From an uncultured Paracoccaceae bacterium (GTDB lineage: Bacteria; Pseudomonadota; Alphaproteobacteria; Rhodobacterales; Rhodobacteraceae): a stretch of DNA of 64,000 bases. Numbering within the stretch: position 1 is the stretch's first letter; every line of letters starts with the position of its first letter. A program made the position numbers and the translations under genes. This document shows positions 26,833 through 35,746 of the stretch, piece by piece. Location: contig CAKZRP010000061.1 in assembly GCA_937146765.1 (NCBI GenBank), positions 1 through 64,000 on the forward strand. The letters run 5' to 3'. The notes beneath the pieces are model-generated. The model searched no databases, was not told the DNA's origin, and saw only the letters and a list, made by a program, of their open reading frames with translations.

Positions 26833-29754
26833 ATGGAACAAAACGTGAATATAATGCGATCCATGTTTGCCGAGCTTGCCTGCCTCACCAATTTCACCTT
26901 CCTCACCGGAGCCTCGCATCCGGAGGATTACGTACATCGTGCGCTGGTCCTTGGGATGGGCACCCTGGCGGTGGCGGATGAGAACTCGGTGGCGGGCATC
27001 GTGCGGGCGCATGTGTTGATGCGTGACATTGGCCGCCGGGTGCGCGAGCGGCAGGCCTGGGATCGCGACCATGACCCTATCGGGCCACCGCGGCCCGCGC
27101 ATATCCCGGCACCGAAGTCGTTTCCGATCGACCTGATCCCCCGGCTGATCCCCGCCGCGCGGCTGGTGCTGACGGATGCGCCGGATGTGATCGCCCTGCC
27201 GCGCACCCGCGTCGGCTGGGGGCAACTGTCGCGGCTCCTGTCCAAGGGGCGGCTTCGGGCGGAGAAGGGCGCCTGTCTCCTTCACCTCGCGGATGTGCTC
27301 GACCATGCGGAGGATCTCCACTTGCTCTTGGTGCCTCACCCACAACAGACGCCCTGCGGCGCGTATGGATGGGGGCCTCACGCAGACCGGTTGACGCGCC
27401 GCTTTGCCGGGCGGATGCATCTGATGCTGGCGCCCACCTATGACGGGGGAGATACCGCGCGCTTTCGCGATCTCACCGCGCTGGCGCTGCGGCTGGGCCT
27501 GCCGACGCTGGCCTCTGCCGCGCCGCGCATGCACCACGGGGGGCGGCGGCGTCTGGCCGATGTGCTCTGTGCCATCCGCCTTGGCTGCCGGGTCGAGGCG
27601 CTGGGCCGCAGCGCCCAGGCCAATGGCGAGCAGCGCCTGCGCTCCGAGGCGGAGATGCGCGCCATCTTTGCCGGTTACGAGGACGCGGTGGACCGCGCCG
27701 GCGCGCTGGCCCGCGAGCTGCAGTTCAGTCTGGACGAGCTGAAATACGACTACCCGGACGAGGGCAATGGCGAGACCCCGGCAGAGCGCCTGTCGCGCCT
27801 CGCCCATCAGGGCCTCAAATGGCGCTACCCCGGCGGGGCCTCGCAAAAGGTGCGCGATATGCTTGCCCATGAGCTGACCCTGATCGGCAAGCTGCGCTAC
27901 GAGCCCTATTTCCTCACCGTCAATGACATCGTCGCCTTTGCCCGCTCGCGCGAGATCCTCTGTCAGGGGCGCGGCTCGGCGGCGAATTCGGTGGTCTGTT
28001 ATTGCCTCGGCATCACCTCGGTCAGCCCCGAGATCGGCACCATGGTGTTTGAACGCTTCGTCTCCGAGGCGCGGGACGAGCCGCCGGATATCGACGTGGA
28101 TTTTGAACACGAACGCCGCGAGGAGGTGATCCAGTGGATTTACGACCGCTACGGCCGCCATCGCGCCGGCCTCTGCGCCACCGTGATCCACTATCGCGGC
28201 AAACGCGCCATCCGCGAGGTGGGTCGCGCCATGGGCTTGTCCGAGGATACCATCGGCGCGCTCTCCTCCCAGCTCTGGGGCTTCTTCAGCGCCCGCGGGC
28301 TGGAGGCGGAGCGGATGCGCGAGATCGGTCTTGACCCCACCGACCGGCGGCTGGTGCAGACCATGCAGCTGGTGGAGGAGATCATCGGCTTTCCCCGCCA
28401 CCTTAGCCAGCATGTGGGCGGGTTCATCATCACCGAAGGGCGGCTGGACGAGCTGGTGCCGATCGAGAACGCCACCATGGAGGGGCGCACGGTCATTTGC
28501 TGGGACAAGGACGATATCGACGCGCTCGGCATCCTCAAGGTCGATGTGCTGTCACTGGGGATGCTGACCTGCATCCGCAAGGCTTTTGACCTGATGCGCC
28601 AGCATCTGCGGCAGGACTATGACCTCGCCACCCTGCCGCAGGAGGACCCGAAGGTCTATGACATGCTCTGCCGGGCCGACAGCATCGGGGTGTTTCAGGT
28701 GGAGAGCCGGGCGCAGATGAACTTCCTGCCCCGGATGCGGCCGCGCAATTTCTACGACCTGGTGATCGAGGTGGCGATCATCCGGCCGGGGCCGATCCAG
28801 GGCGATATGGTCCACCCCTATATCCGCCGCCGCAATGGCGAGGAGGCGGTCTCTTTCCCCTCGGATGCGCTGGGCGAGGTGCTGGGCAAGACCCTCGGCG
28901 TGCCGCTGTTTCAGGAGCAGGCGATGCAGATCGCCATCGTCGGCGCGGGCTTTACCCCCGAACAGGCGGACCGGCTGCGCCGCTCGCTGGCGACCTTCAA
29001 GAAACACGGCACCGTCAGTGAGTTTCGCGGCCTTTTCCTGCGCGGCATGGCGAATAACGGCTATGATGCGGAGTTTGCCGAGCGCTGTTTCTCCCAGATC
29101 GAAGGCTTTGGCTCTTATGGGTTTCCCGAAAGCCATGCGGCCAGTTTTGCCCTGCTGGTCTATGCCTCGGCCTGGATCAAATGCCACCACCCCGGCGTCT
29201 TTGCCTGTGCGCTGCTGAATGCGCAGCCGATGGGGTTCTATGCCCCCGCGCAGATCGTGCGGGATGCGCGCGAGCATGGGGTCGAGGTGCGTCCGGTCTG
29301 CGTCAACGCCTCCTACTGGGACAATGTGATGGAGCCGGACGGAAAGGGCGGCCTCGCCCTGCGGCTGGGGTTCCGGCAGGTGAAGGGCCTGTCGGACGAG
29401 GACACCAGCTGGCTCACCGCCGCGCGCGGCAATGGCTATCACGAGGTCGAGGACGTCTGGCGCAAGGCCGGTCTGGCGCCCTCGGTGGTGGAGCGTCTGG
29501 CCGAGGCGGATGCCTTTGCCGCGCTGGGCCTCAACCGGCGCGAGGCGCTCTGGGCGGCCAAGGCGCTGAAGGCCACGAAGCCCCTGCCGCTCTTTGCGCG
29601 CGAACTGGACGGCGAGATCATCGACGAGCCTGCGGCCCTCCTGCCCAGGATGACTTTGGGGGAGGAGGTGGTGGAGGATTACGTCTCCATGCGTCTGAGC
29701 CTCAAGGCGCATCCGATGGCCCTGCTGCGGTCGCGGCTGACGCCGGGGATGTAA
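26833..29754 (+). CDS. dnaE2: Error-prone DNA polymerase DnaE2 (ImuC), C-terminally truncated
   Basis: 973 residues homologous to the SOS-induced alpha-subunit-like polymerase. The N-terminal PHP domain begins about 10 (FAELACLTNFTFLTGASHPED). The polymerase core carries the catalytic acidic motif PPDIDVDFEHERREEVIQ and DDIDALGILKVDVLSLGM, plus HLSQHVGGFIIT, EVAIIRPGPIQGDMVHPYI and ESHAASFALLVYASAW. After the HhH-type region it stops at SLKAHPMALLRSRLTPGM, where family members normally continue another 100 or so residues with an OB-fold (RQRPG...LEDETG motif). That part is absent in all frames downstream. GGAGAGG seven bases upstream supports the start. The usual partners imuA and imuB are not adjacent. 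The polymerase core looks intact, so it may still function. Confidence 0.88.
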   Translation: MEQNVNIMRSMFAELACLTNFTFLTGASHPEDYVHRALVLGMGTLAVADENSVAGIVRAHVLMRDIGRRVRERQAWDRDHDPIGPPRPAHIPAPKSFPIDLIPRLIPAARLVLTDAPDVIALPRTRVGWGQLSRLLSKGRLRAEKGACLLHLADVLDHAEDLHLLLVPHPQQTPCGAYGWGPHADRLTRRFAGRMHLMLAPTYDGGDTARFRDLTALALRLGLPTLASAAPRMHHGGRRRLADVLCAIRLGCRVEALGRSAQANGEQRLRSEAEMRAIFAGYEDAVDRAGALARELQFSLDELKYDYPDEGNGETPAERLSRLAHQGLKWRYPGGASQKVRDMLAHELTLIGKLRYEPYFLTVNDIVAFARSREILCQGRGSAANSVVCYCLGITSVSPEIGTMVFERFVSEARDEPPDIDVDFEHERREEVIQWIYDRYGRHRAGLCATVIHYRGKRAIREVGRAMGLSEDTIGALSSQLWGFFSARGLEAERMREIGLDPTDRRLVQTMQLVEEIIGFPRHLSQHVGGFIITEGRLDELVPIENATMEGRTVICWDKDDIDALGILKVDVLSLGMLTCIRKAFDLMRQHLRQDYDLATLPQEDPKVYDMLCRADSIGVFQVESRAQMNFLPRMRPRNFYDLVIEVAIIRPGPIQGDMVHPYIRRRNGEEAVSFPSDALGEVLGKTLGVPLFQEQAMQIAIVGAGFTPEQADRLRRSLATFKKHGTVSEFRGLFLRGMANNGYDAEFAERCFSQIEGFGSYGFPESHAASFALLVYASAWIKCHHPGVFACALLNAQPMGFYAPAQIVRDAREHGVEVRPVCVNASYWDNVMEPDGKGGLALRLGFRQVKGLSDEDTSWLTAARGNGYHEVEDVWRKAGLAPSVVERLAEADAFAALGLNRREALWAAKALKATKPLPLFARELDGEIIDEPAALLPRMTLGEEVVEDYVSMRLSLKAHPMALLRSRLTPGM
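26836..26850. promoter_or_regulatory. LexA-box-like direct repeat at the dnaE2 start
   Basis: GAACAAAACGTGAAT matches the alphaproteobacterial SOS box GAAC-N7-GAAC (GTTC-N7-GTTC on the other strand) with one mismatch. It overlaps codons 2-6 of dnaE2 as annotated. A TATAAT hexamer follows at 26850-26855. If transcription starts near here, translation would begin at an internal ATG (26854 or 26863), but those lack a ribosome-binding site. The site is therefore suggestive only. Confidence 0.4.
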
Positions 29755-29777
29755 GACGGCAATATGAGGGTTTCGCA

Positions 29778-29918
29778 CGGCCGATAGGCCGGGCAGCGCC
29801 CGACCCTGAGTGGGGCCTCCACGTATCGACAAGTCCCGTCCGGCCGATAGGTCGGACAGCCCCCGCCCGCCCCCCAGGCGGGGGCTGTGCCCCCACCTCG
29901 GTCGGGCACTGTCCTTAT
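29778..29918. repeat. Dispersed palindromic repeats, copies 2 and 3, in the dnaE2-gpmI gap
   Basis: The 301-bp gap between dnaE2 and gpmI has no gene. CGGCCGATAGGCCGGGCAGC starts at 29778 and CGGCCGATAGGTCGGACAGC at 29841, agreeing at 22 of 25 positions when extended to 25 bases. The second copy continues into a GC hairpin (GCCCGCC...GGCGGGGGC) and a right end CGGGCACTGTCCTTATC (29902-29918), which recurs near 43.0 kb. No clear gpmI promoter could be picked out. Confidence 0.65.
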
Positions 29919-30055
29919 CTCAAGACTGCTGCGAATGAGCCAAAATGCACCGCTCCCCCTCACAATCCGCCGCGATTGCGCGATCCCCGGTTTCCCAACC
30001 CTGCCACAGGCTGTAGAACGCAGGCAAAATAGCAGCCCTTGCCCGGAGGCCCGAC

Positions 30056-31576
30056 ATGAGCGCACCCAAACCCGTTGTTCTTTGCATCCTCGATGGCTGG
30101 GGCAGTGCTGAGCCCGGTCCGGCCAACGCGCCCTATCTGGCAAAGACCCCGGTGCTGGATGAGATCATGGCGCACTGCCCCTCGGCGCGGCTCATCACCC
30201 ATGGCCCCGATGTGGGCCTGCCCACCGGCCAGATGGGCAATTCCGAGGTGGGCCATACCAATATCGGCGCCGGTCGGGTGGTGGCGATGGATCTCGGCCA
30301 GATCGACCTCGCGATCGAAGACGGCTCCTTCTACGAAAACGACGCGCTGCAAGCCTTTATCGCCCGCCTCAAAGAGACCGGCGGCGCGGCGCATCTGATG
30401 GGGCTGGTCTCCGATGGCGGCGTGCATGGCCATGTGACCCATATCCTCGCCGCGATCAAAGCGATCCGCGACGCGGGCGTGCCGGTCTGGCTCCATGCGG
30501 TGACCGACGGGCGCGACGTGGCGCCGAAATCGGCGCTGACCTATATGGATCAGCTCACCAATGGCATGGCCGAGGGCGCCAAGATCGCCACCGTCACCGG
30601 GCGGTACTACGCGATGGACCGCGACAACCGTTGGGAGCGGGTCTCGCAAGCCTATGAGGCGATGGTCAAAGGCGCCGGCCAATTCACTGCCCCAAGCGCG
30701 CGCGCCGCGATTGAGGTCGCCTATGGCCGCGAGGAGCTGGACGAATTTGTCAAAGCCACGGTGATCGAGGGTTTCGACGGCATCAAGGACGGCGACGGGT
30801 TCTTCTGCCTCAACTTCCGCGCCGACCGCGCCCGCGAGATCCTGCGCGCCATTGGCGAGCCGGGGTTTGCCGATTTCGACACCGGCCCCCGCCCCGCGCT
30901 GGCCGGGCTCTTGGGCATGGTGGAATATTCCGAAGGCCACAGCACCTATATGACCACCGCCTACCCCAAACGCAGCATCGTCAACACGCTGGGCGAATGG
31001 GTGGCGAAACAGGGCAAGACCCAGTTCCGTCTGGCCGAGACCGAGAAATATCCGCATGTGACCTTCTTCCTCAACGGCGGCAAGGAAACGCCGGAGGCAG
31101 GCGAGGATCGGTTCATGCCGAAATCGCCCAAGGTGGCGACCTATGATCTGCAGCCGGAAATGTCCGCCCCCGAAGTGACCGAGAAATTCGTCGAGGCGAT
31201 CCGCGCGGGCTATGACCTCATCGTCACCAACTACGCCAACCCCGATATGGTGGGCCATACCGGCGATCTCGATGCGGCGATCAAGGCCTGCGAAGCGGTG
31301 GATCAGGGCCTTGGCGAGGTGGTGAAAGCGTTGAAAGCGGCGGGTGGCGCGATGATCGTCACCGCCGACCACGGCAATTGCGAAGTGATGGTGGACCCGG
31401 AAACCGGCGGCGCCCATACCGCCCATACCACGAACCTCGTCCCCGTCGCGCTGGTGGGGGGCCCCGAGGGCGCGTCCTTGCGCAATGGCCGCCTTGCCGA
31501 CCTCGCGCCGACCCTTCTGGCGCTGATGGGGCTCGACAAACCTGTCGAGATGACCGGGGAAAGCCTGCTTGCATGA
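30056..31576 (+). CDS. gpmI: 2,3-bisphosphoglycerate-independent phosphoglycerate mutase
   Basis: 506 residues, the normal length for the family. It has the metal-binding Asp in LCILDGWG (Asp13), the phosphorylated Ser63 in QMGNSEVGHTNIGAGR, GGVHGHVTHILAAI, TDGRDVAP, FRADRAREI and the C-terminal metal cluster NYANPDMVGHTGD and TADHGNCE. The enzyme interconverts 3- and 2-phosphoglycerate in glycolysis and gluconeogenesis, using two manganese ions. GGAGG lies six bases upstream of the start. Its stop overlaps the envC-like start (ATGA), making it the first gene of a gpmI-envC-ctpA operon. Confidence 0.97.
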   Translation: MSAPKPVVLCILDGWGSAEPGPANAPYLAKTPVLDEIMAHCPSARLITHGPDVGLPTGQMGNSEVGHTNIGAGRVVAMDLGQIDLAIEDGSFYENDALQAFIARLKETGGAAHLMGLVSDGGVHGHVTHILAAIKAIRDAGVPVWLHAVTDGRDVAPKSALTYMDQLTNGMAEGAKIATVTGRYYAMDRDNRWERVSQAYEAMVKGAGQFTAPSARAAIEVAYGREELDEFVKATVIEGFDGIKDGDGFFCLNFRADRAREILRAIGEPGFADFDTGPRPALAGLLGMVEYSEGHSTYMTTAYPKRSIVNTLGEWVAKQGKTQFRLAETEKYPHVTFFLNGGKETPEAGEDRFMPKSPKVATYDLQPEMSAPEVTEKFVEAIRAGYDLIVTNYANPDMVGHTGDLDAAIKACEAVDQGLGEVVKALKAAGGAMIVTADHGNCEVMVDPETGGAHTAHTTNLVPVALVGGPEGASLRNGRLADLAPTLLALMGLDKPVEMTGESLLA

Positions 31577-32718
31577 TGCGATCCCTCGCGCTCACTCTGG
31601 CGCTGGGCCTGACGCTGGTCGGGCCCGCGCTCTCTCAATCCCAGGATCCCACCGACGCCGCGCTGGAGGCCGCAGACGCGCTGGAAACGGCTGCGCAGAG
31701 CCTTGACGCCGCCCAGAGTGCCGGCGACCGGGTGAAGGCCCTGACCGAAACCGTGCGCGCCTATGAGGCCGGCCTGCAAGCCATGCGCGAAGGTCTGCGC
31801 CGGGTGGCGCGGCGGGAAACCCAGCTCACCGCCCAGCTCAAGGCCCGCGACAGCGAGGTCGCGGAGCTCCTTGGCGTGATCACCACCATCGAGACCTCGA
31901 CGCCGCCGGTGCTGATGCTGCATCCCTCCGGCCCCCTCGGCGCGGCGCGCTCTGCGATGATGCTGGCCGAGGTGACGCCGGGCCTTCAGGCGCGGGCCGA
32001 TGCGCTCAGGAACGACCTGCAGGAGGTGCGCGACCTGCGCCTGTTGCAGCAGAACGCCTCCGACAAGCTTGAGGAAGGGTTGCAGGGGGTCCAGACCGCC
32101 CGCAGCGCTCTCTCCACCGCGATTGCCGACCGTCAGGACCTGCCGCAGCGTTTCACCGAGGATCCGGTGCAGACCGCGATCCTGATTTCCTCGACCGAGA
32201 CCCTGACCGGGTTTGCCGACGGTCTGGCCCTGATCGCCGAGGCCAATGGGGTCGAGGATACCGATGCCGATATTTCCGACCTGCGCGGCGATCTGCCCCT
32301 GCCGGTCGAGGGGCTGCCCCTGCGCGGCTATGGCGAGCGCGATGCCGCCGGGGTCGCCCGCGCGGGCATTCTGGTGGCCGCCCGGCCGCGGGCCCTGGTG
32401 ACCAGCCCGACCGCGGCCACCATCCGTTATCTCGGCCCGCTTCTGGACCTCGGCAATGTGGTGATCCTGGAACCCCAGCCCGACACTCTGTTCATCCTGT
32501 CGGGCCTCGCCGAGGTCTTTGGCAGCGCCGGTCAGGTGATCCCCGAGGGCACCCCGATCGGGCTGATGGGCGGCGAGACGGCACAGACCGGCGCAATTCT
32601 CTCACTTAGCGGTGAAGGGGGTGGAACTGGCCGCTCGGAAACGCTCTATATAGAAGTCAGAATGGAAAACAGTCCCGTGGACCCGACAACCTGGTTCCGG
32701 ACAGGGCAAGGTGGATAG
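31573..32718 (+). CDS. EnvC-like murein hydrolase activator with degenerate LytM domain
   Basis: 381 residues: a signal peptide (about 1-22, ALTLALGLTLVGPALSQ), long coiled coils (about 25-115 and 150-200) and a C-terminal M23/LytM-like domain (about 265-375). The last is recognisable from GILVAARPRALVTSPTAATIRYLGP, LDLGNVVILEPQPDTLFILSGL, GQVIPEGTPIGLMGG and SETLYIEVRMENSPVDPTTWF. The zinc-binding histidines of active LytM enzymes are not present at the expected positions, matching EnvC-type proteins that activate amidases rather than cut peptidoglycan. It acts in the periplasm, probably at division. Start 31573 overlaps gpmI by four bases; 31576 is an alternative. ctpA follows after seven bases. 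Confidence 0.88.
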   Translation: MMRSLALTLALGLTLVGPALSQSQDPTDAALEAADALETAAQSLDAAQSAGDRVKALTETVRAYEAGLQAMREGLRRVARRETQLTAQLKARDSEVAELLGVITTIETSTPPVLMLHPSGPLGAARSAMMLAEVTPGLQARADALRNDLQEVRDLRLLQQNASDKLEEGLQGVQTARSALSTAIADRQDLPQRFTEDPVQTAILISSTETLTGFADGLALIAEANGVEDTDADISDLRGDLPLPVEGLPLRGYGERDAAGVARAGILVAARPRALVTSPTAATIRYLGPLLDLGNVVILEPQPDTLFILSGLAEVFGSAGQVIPEGTPIGLMGGETAQTGAILSLSGEGGGTGRSETLYIEVRMENSPVDPTTWFRTGQGG

Positions 32719-32725
32719 GCAAGAG

Positions 32726-34063
32726 ATGAAGAAATTTGCGATGGCGGCTCTGGGCGGGACGCTGGCGGGCTTTGTGGCGACGACCTATGTGGCCGCGCCG
32801 CTCCTGGCGCAGGAAAGCAAGGACTCAACCGTCTATGAGCAGCTCGATCTGTTTGGCGACATCTTTGAACGCATCCGTGCGCAATACGTGGAAGAGGTCG
32901 ACGAGAAGGAGCTGATCGAGGCGGCCATCGGCGGCATGCTGCAATCGCTCGATCCGCATTCGAGCTATCTCTCGCCCGACGACGCGGCCTCCATGCGGGT
33001 GCAGACGCGCGGCGAATTTGGCGGCCTCGGCATCGAGGTCACCCAGGAAGACGGCTTCGTCAAGGTGGTCTCGCCGATGGATGGCACCCCCGCCGATGAG
33101 GCCGGCGTCGAGGCGGGCGATTTCATCACCCATGTGGACGGCGAGAGCCTCCTGGGCCTGTCGCTCGACGAGGCGGTGGAAATGATGCGCGGGCCGGTCG
33201 GCTCCGAGATCATCATCACCGTGGTGCGCGAGGGCGAAGAAGAACCCTTTGACGTCTCCATCATCCGCGACACCATCAAGCTCACCGCCGTGCGCGGCCG
33301 CACCGAGGGCACCTCGGTGGTGCTGCGGGTGACCACCTTCAACGAGCAGACCACCCCGAACCTCAAGGAGACCCTGGACAAGCAGGTGGAGGAACTGGGC
33401 GGCATGGAGAACGTGAACGGCATCGTTCTCGATCTGCGCAACAACCCCGGCGGCCTGCTGAACGAGGCGATCAGCGTCGCCGACAGCTTCCTTGAAAGCG
33501 GCGAGATCGTCTCCACCCGCGGCCGCAATCCCGAGGACGGAGAGCGGTTCAACGCCACCGAGGGCGACCTGATCGACGGCAAGCCGATCGTGGTGCTGAT
33601 CAACGGCGGCTCCGCCTCGGCTTCCGAGATCGTGGCCGGCGCGCTGCAGGATCACCGCCGCGCCATCGTGGTGGGGACCAAATCCTTCGGCAAGGGTTCC
33701 GTGCAAACCGTGATGCCGCTGCGCGGTGACGGCGCCATGCGCCTGACCACGGCGCGCTATTACACCCCCTCGGGCCGTTCGATCCAGGCGCTGGGCGTCA
33801 GCCCCGACATCGTGGTGGAACAGCCGCGCCGCGCCCCGGAAGCGGAGGAGGAGGAACCCGCCTCCAACGCCTTCCGCCAGCGCTCCGAGGCAGATCTGCG
33901 TGGCCGCCTCAACAATGACAGCCTCTCCGAGGACGAGATCCGCCAGATCGAGGCCGACCGCGAAAAGGCCGAGAAATCCGCCGAACTGCGCGAAGAGGAT
34001 TACCAACTCGCCTATGCCATCGACATCCTGAAGGGCCTGTCGGCGCTGGGTCCGAAAGAGTAA
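32726..34063 (+). CDS. ctpA: C-terminal processing peptidase, S41 family
   Basis: 445 residues with an N-terminal signal or anchor (about 5-27). A PDZ domain follows (about 85-170, FGGLGIEVTQEDGFVKVVSPMDG, GDFITHVDGE). The S41 protease domain comes next (LRNNPGGLLNEAISVADSFL, INGGSASASEIVAGAL with the catalytic Ser, and GTKSFGKGSVQT with the catalytic Lys). A charged C-terminal tail is rich in Glu and Lys. It degrades or trims periplasmic and envelope proteins. Start ATG 32726 is chosen over the GTG at 32711, since MKKFAMAALGGTL looks like a proper signal start. It is the last gene of the gpmI operon, followed by a terminator-like hairpin. Confidence 0.92.
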   Translation: MKKFAMAALGGTLAGFVATTYVAAPLLAQESKDSTVYEQLDLFGDIFERIRAQYVEEVDEKELIEAAIGGMLQSLDPHSSYLSPDDAASMRVQTRGEFGGLGIEVTQEDGFVKVVSPMDGTPADEAGVEAGDFITHVDGESLLGLSLDEAVEMMRGPVGSEIIITVVREGEEEPFDVSIIRDTIKLTAVRGRTEGTSVVLRVTTFNEQTTPNLKETLDKQVEELGGMENVNGIVLDLRNNPGGLLNEAISVADSFLESGEIVSTRGRNPEDGERFNATEGDLIDGKPIVVLINGGSASASEIVAGALQDHRRAIVVGTKSFGKGSVQTVMPLRGDGAMRLTTARYYTPSGRSIQALGVSPDIVVEQPRRAPEAEEEEPASNAFRQRSEADLRGRLNNDSLSEDEIRQIEADREKAEKSAELREEDYQLAYAIDILKGLSALGPKE

Positions 34064-34091
34064 ACCTTTCGTCCGGTTGCGAAATCTTGGA

Positions 34092-34119
34092 AAGCCGCTC
34101 CCGTGAAAGGGGGCGGCTT
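34092..34119 (+). terminator. Hairpin after ctpA
   Basis: AAGCCGCTCCC (34092-34102) pairs with GGGGGCGGCTT (34109-34119) over a GTGAAA loop, an 11-bp stem with one G-T pair. It lies 28 bases after the ctpA stop. The following bases lack a proper T-tract, so termination may be incomplete or Rho-assisted. Confidence 0.6.
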
Positions 34120-34260
34120 CATGCTTGCCCGGCCCATTGGCCGGACGGGTTATTGACGGGCCGGGTGTGCGGCGACTGAAGCAAAGGTAATCGGCACAAC
34201 CTCGAATAGACGCCCGATTTCCGGCGGCAGGCCCTTTGCATCCGCGCTAGGATCGCGGCC

Positions 34261-35328
34261 ATGACACTCTTTGACCTGCCTGATTCCGAAACCCTCTATG
34301 CCGCGCTTCTGGCCCGCGATGCCGCCTATGACGGGCGCGCCTATGTGGGGGTCTCCTCGACCGGCATCTTCTGCCGCCTGACCTGTCCGGCGCGCAAGCC
34401 GAAGTATGAGAACTGCCAGTTCTATCCCACCCCCGGCGCCTGTATCGAAGCCGGGTTCCGCGCCTGCAAACGCTGCCATCCGCTTGATGCCGCGGCGGGC
34501 AACGACCCCTCCGTGCGCCGCCTTCTGGCCGCGCTGGAGGACCGCCCCGCCTATCGCTGGGGCGAGGAGGATCTGGAGGCGATGGGGCTTGACCCCTCGA
34601 CCGTGCGCCGCGCCTTCAAGCGGCAGTTCGGCATGACTTTCCTCGAGATGGCGCGCCAGCGCCGCCTGCGCGAGGGCTTTACCACGCTCAGCAGTGGCGA
34701 GCCGGTGATCGCCGCCCAGATCGATGCGGGTTTTGAAAGCCCCAGCGCCTTTCGCGCCGCCTTCGCCCGGCTGGTCGGCGTGGCGCCGGGTGCGTTTCGC
34801 CGCGATGCGCAACTCCTCGCCGACTGGATCGACACGCCGCTGGGCGCCATGGTGGCGGTGGCCTGCCAGCATCGGCTGCATCTCTTGGAATTCGCCGACC
34901 GCAAGGCGCTGCCGCGCGAGGTGGCCAAGCTGCAGAAGCGCCAGCCGGGGGGACTTGGTTTTGGTCGCCCGGCGGTGATCGACCAGGCAGCGGAGGAACT
35001 CTCGCGCTATTTCGCCGGCGAGGCGGCGCGGTTCGACACCCCGCTGGCCTATCACGGCACCGCCTTTGAGGCCGAGGTCTGGCGCGCCCTGCGCGAGATC
35101 CCGGCGGGCGAGACCCGCAGCTACGGCCAGTTGGCCACCGCGCTTGGCCGCCCCGGCTCCAGCCGCGCGGTGGCGCGGGCCAATGGCGCCAATCAGATCG
35201 CGGTGATGATTCCCTGTCACCGGGTGCTCGGCGCCGACGGGACGCTCACCGGCTATGGCGGCGGCCTCTGGCGCAAGCAGCGGCTGATCGAGATCGAACG
35301 CGCCCTGAGCCAGCCCAGCGCCGCCTGA
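34261..35328 (+). CDS. ada: Ada: methyl-accepting transcriptional activator / O6-alkylguanine-DNA alkyltransferase
   Basis: 355 residues with the full Ada layout. The N-terminal zinc domain has Cys38, Cys42, Cys69 and Cys72 (one becomes methylated by phosphotriesters). The AraC-type DNA-binding region covers about 85-175 (STVRRAFKRQFGMTFLEMARQRRL). The alkyltransferase domain follows, with the active Cys319 in IPCHRVLG and upstream FEAEVWRALREIPAGETRSYGQLA. It repairs O6-methylguanine and, when methylated, activates the adaptive response. No alkA or alkB lies beside it. It converges with the next gene after 16 bases. Confidence 0.95.
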   Translation: MTLFDLPDSETLYAALLARDAAYDGRAYVGVSSTGIFCRLTCPARKPKYENCQFYPTPGACIEAGFRACKRCHPLDAAAGNDPSVRRLLAALEDRPAYRWGEEDLEAMGLDPSTVRRAFKRQFGMTFLEMARQRRLREGFTTLSSGEPVIAAQIDAGFESPSAFRAAFARLVGVAPGAFRRDAQLLADWIDTPLGAMVAVACQHRLHLLEFADRKALPREVAKLQKRQPGGLGFGRPAVIDQAAEELSRYFAGEAARFDTPLAYHGTAFEAEVWRALREIPAGETRSYGQLATALGRPGSSRAVARANGANQIAVMIPCHRVLGADGTLTGYGGGLWRKQRLIEIERALSQPSAA

Positions 35329-35344
35329 ACCGCCCCTGTGATCC

Positions 35345-35722
35345 TCAGGCGGTTTCCAGGCAGTGGCGGCGGAAGGCCCGCTTCAGCATGTCGAGTTCGG
35401 CGCGCAGCAGCTCCACTTCGGCGCGCAGGTCGTCCGCCAGCGCATCCCCCGCGATCAGGGTGAAATCGCCCAGTTTCTCGCCCTTTGCGCTGTCGTAGAT
35501 CACCAGGCTCTGCACCCCGTCCCCGATCACCTCGGGCGGGATGGCGATGGCCAGGATCCAGCTGTCAGGTTCTGTCCCGGCGGTCAGCGTCACCCCGTCG
35601 ATCTCGCGATCAAGATGGCGCACGCTGATCCTGGGCGGCGTCGCACGGCTGCCGGCCTGTTCGATCAGCCCCTCCCAGGTGCCATTGCGAAACCGGATCT
35701 TGGTGAGGGTCAGGCTGCTCAT
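35345..35722 (-). CDS. Conserved hypothetical protein of Rhodobacteraceae type
   Basis: 125 residues with no recognised domain. It looks like a beta-rich single domain (about 1-90, RISVRHLDREIDGVTLTAG, WILAIAIPPEVIGDGVQSLVIYD, KLGDFTLIAG) followed by a C-terminal helical or coiled-coil tail (LRAEVELLRAELDMLKRAF). There is no signal peptide or membrane segment. It lies 24 bases after the preceding 253-residue gene on the same strand, so the pair is likely one operon with a shared role. That both proteins handle beta-sheet surfaces, such as cell-surface glycans, is only a guess. Confidence 0.65.
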   Translation of the reverse strand: MSSLTLTKIRFRNGTWEGLIEQAGSRATPPRISVRHLDREIDGVTLTAGTEPDSWILAIAIPPEVIGDGVQSLVIYDSAKGEKLGDFTLIAGDALADDLRAEVELLRAELDMLKRAFRRHCLETA

Positions 35723-35746
35723 GAGAGATCTCCCGGCGGGCTGGGG

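Noticed and set aside
29755..30055. The missing DnaE2 OB-fold encoded downstream after a frameshift
   Set aside because: I looked for the RQRPG and LEDETG-type motifs in all three forward frames of the gap and found none; the gap is filled by repeats.
34130..34149. A fifth full copy of the dispersed repeat after ctpA
   Set aside because: CGGCCCATTGGCCGGACGGG resembles the core at only 16 of 20 positions and has no right end, so it was not counted as a copy.
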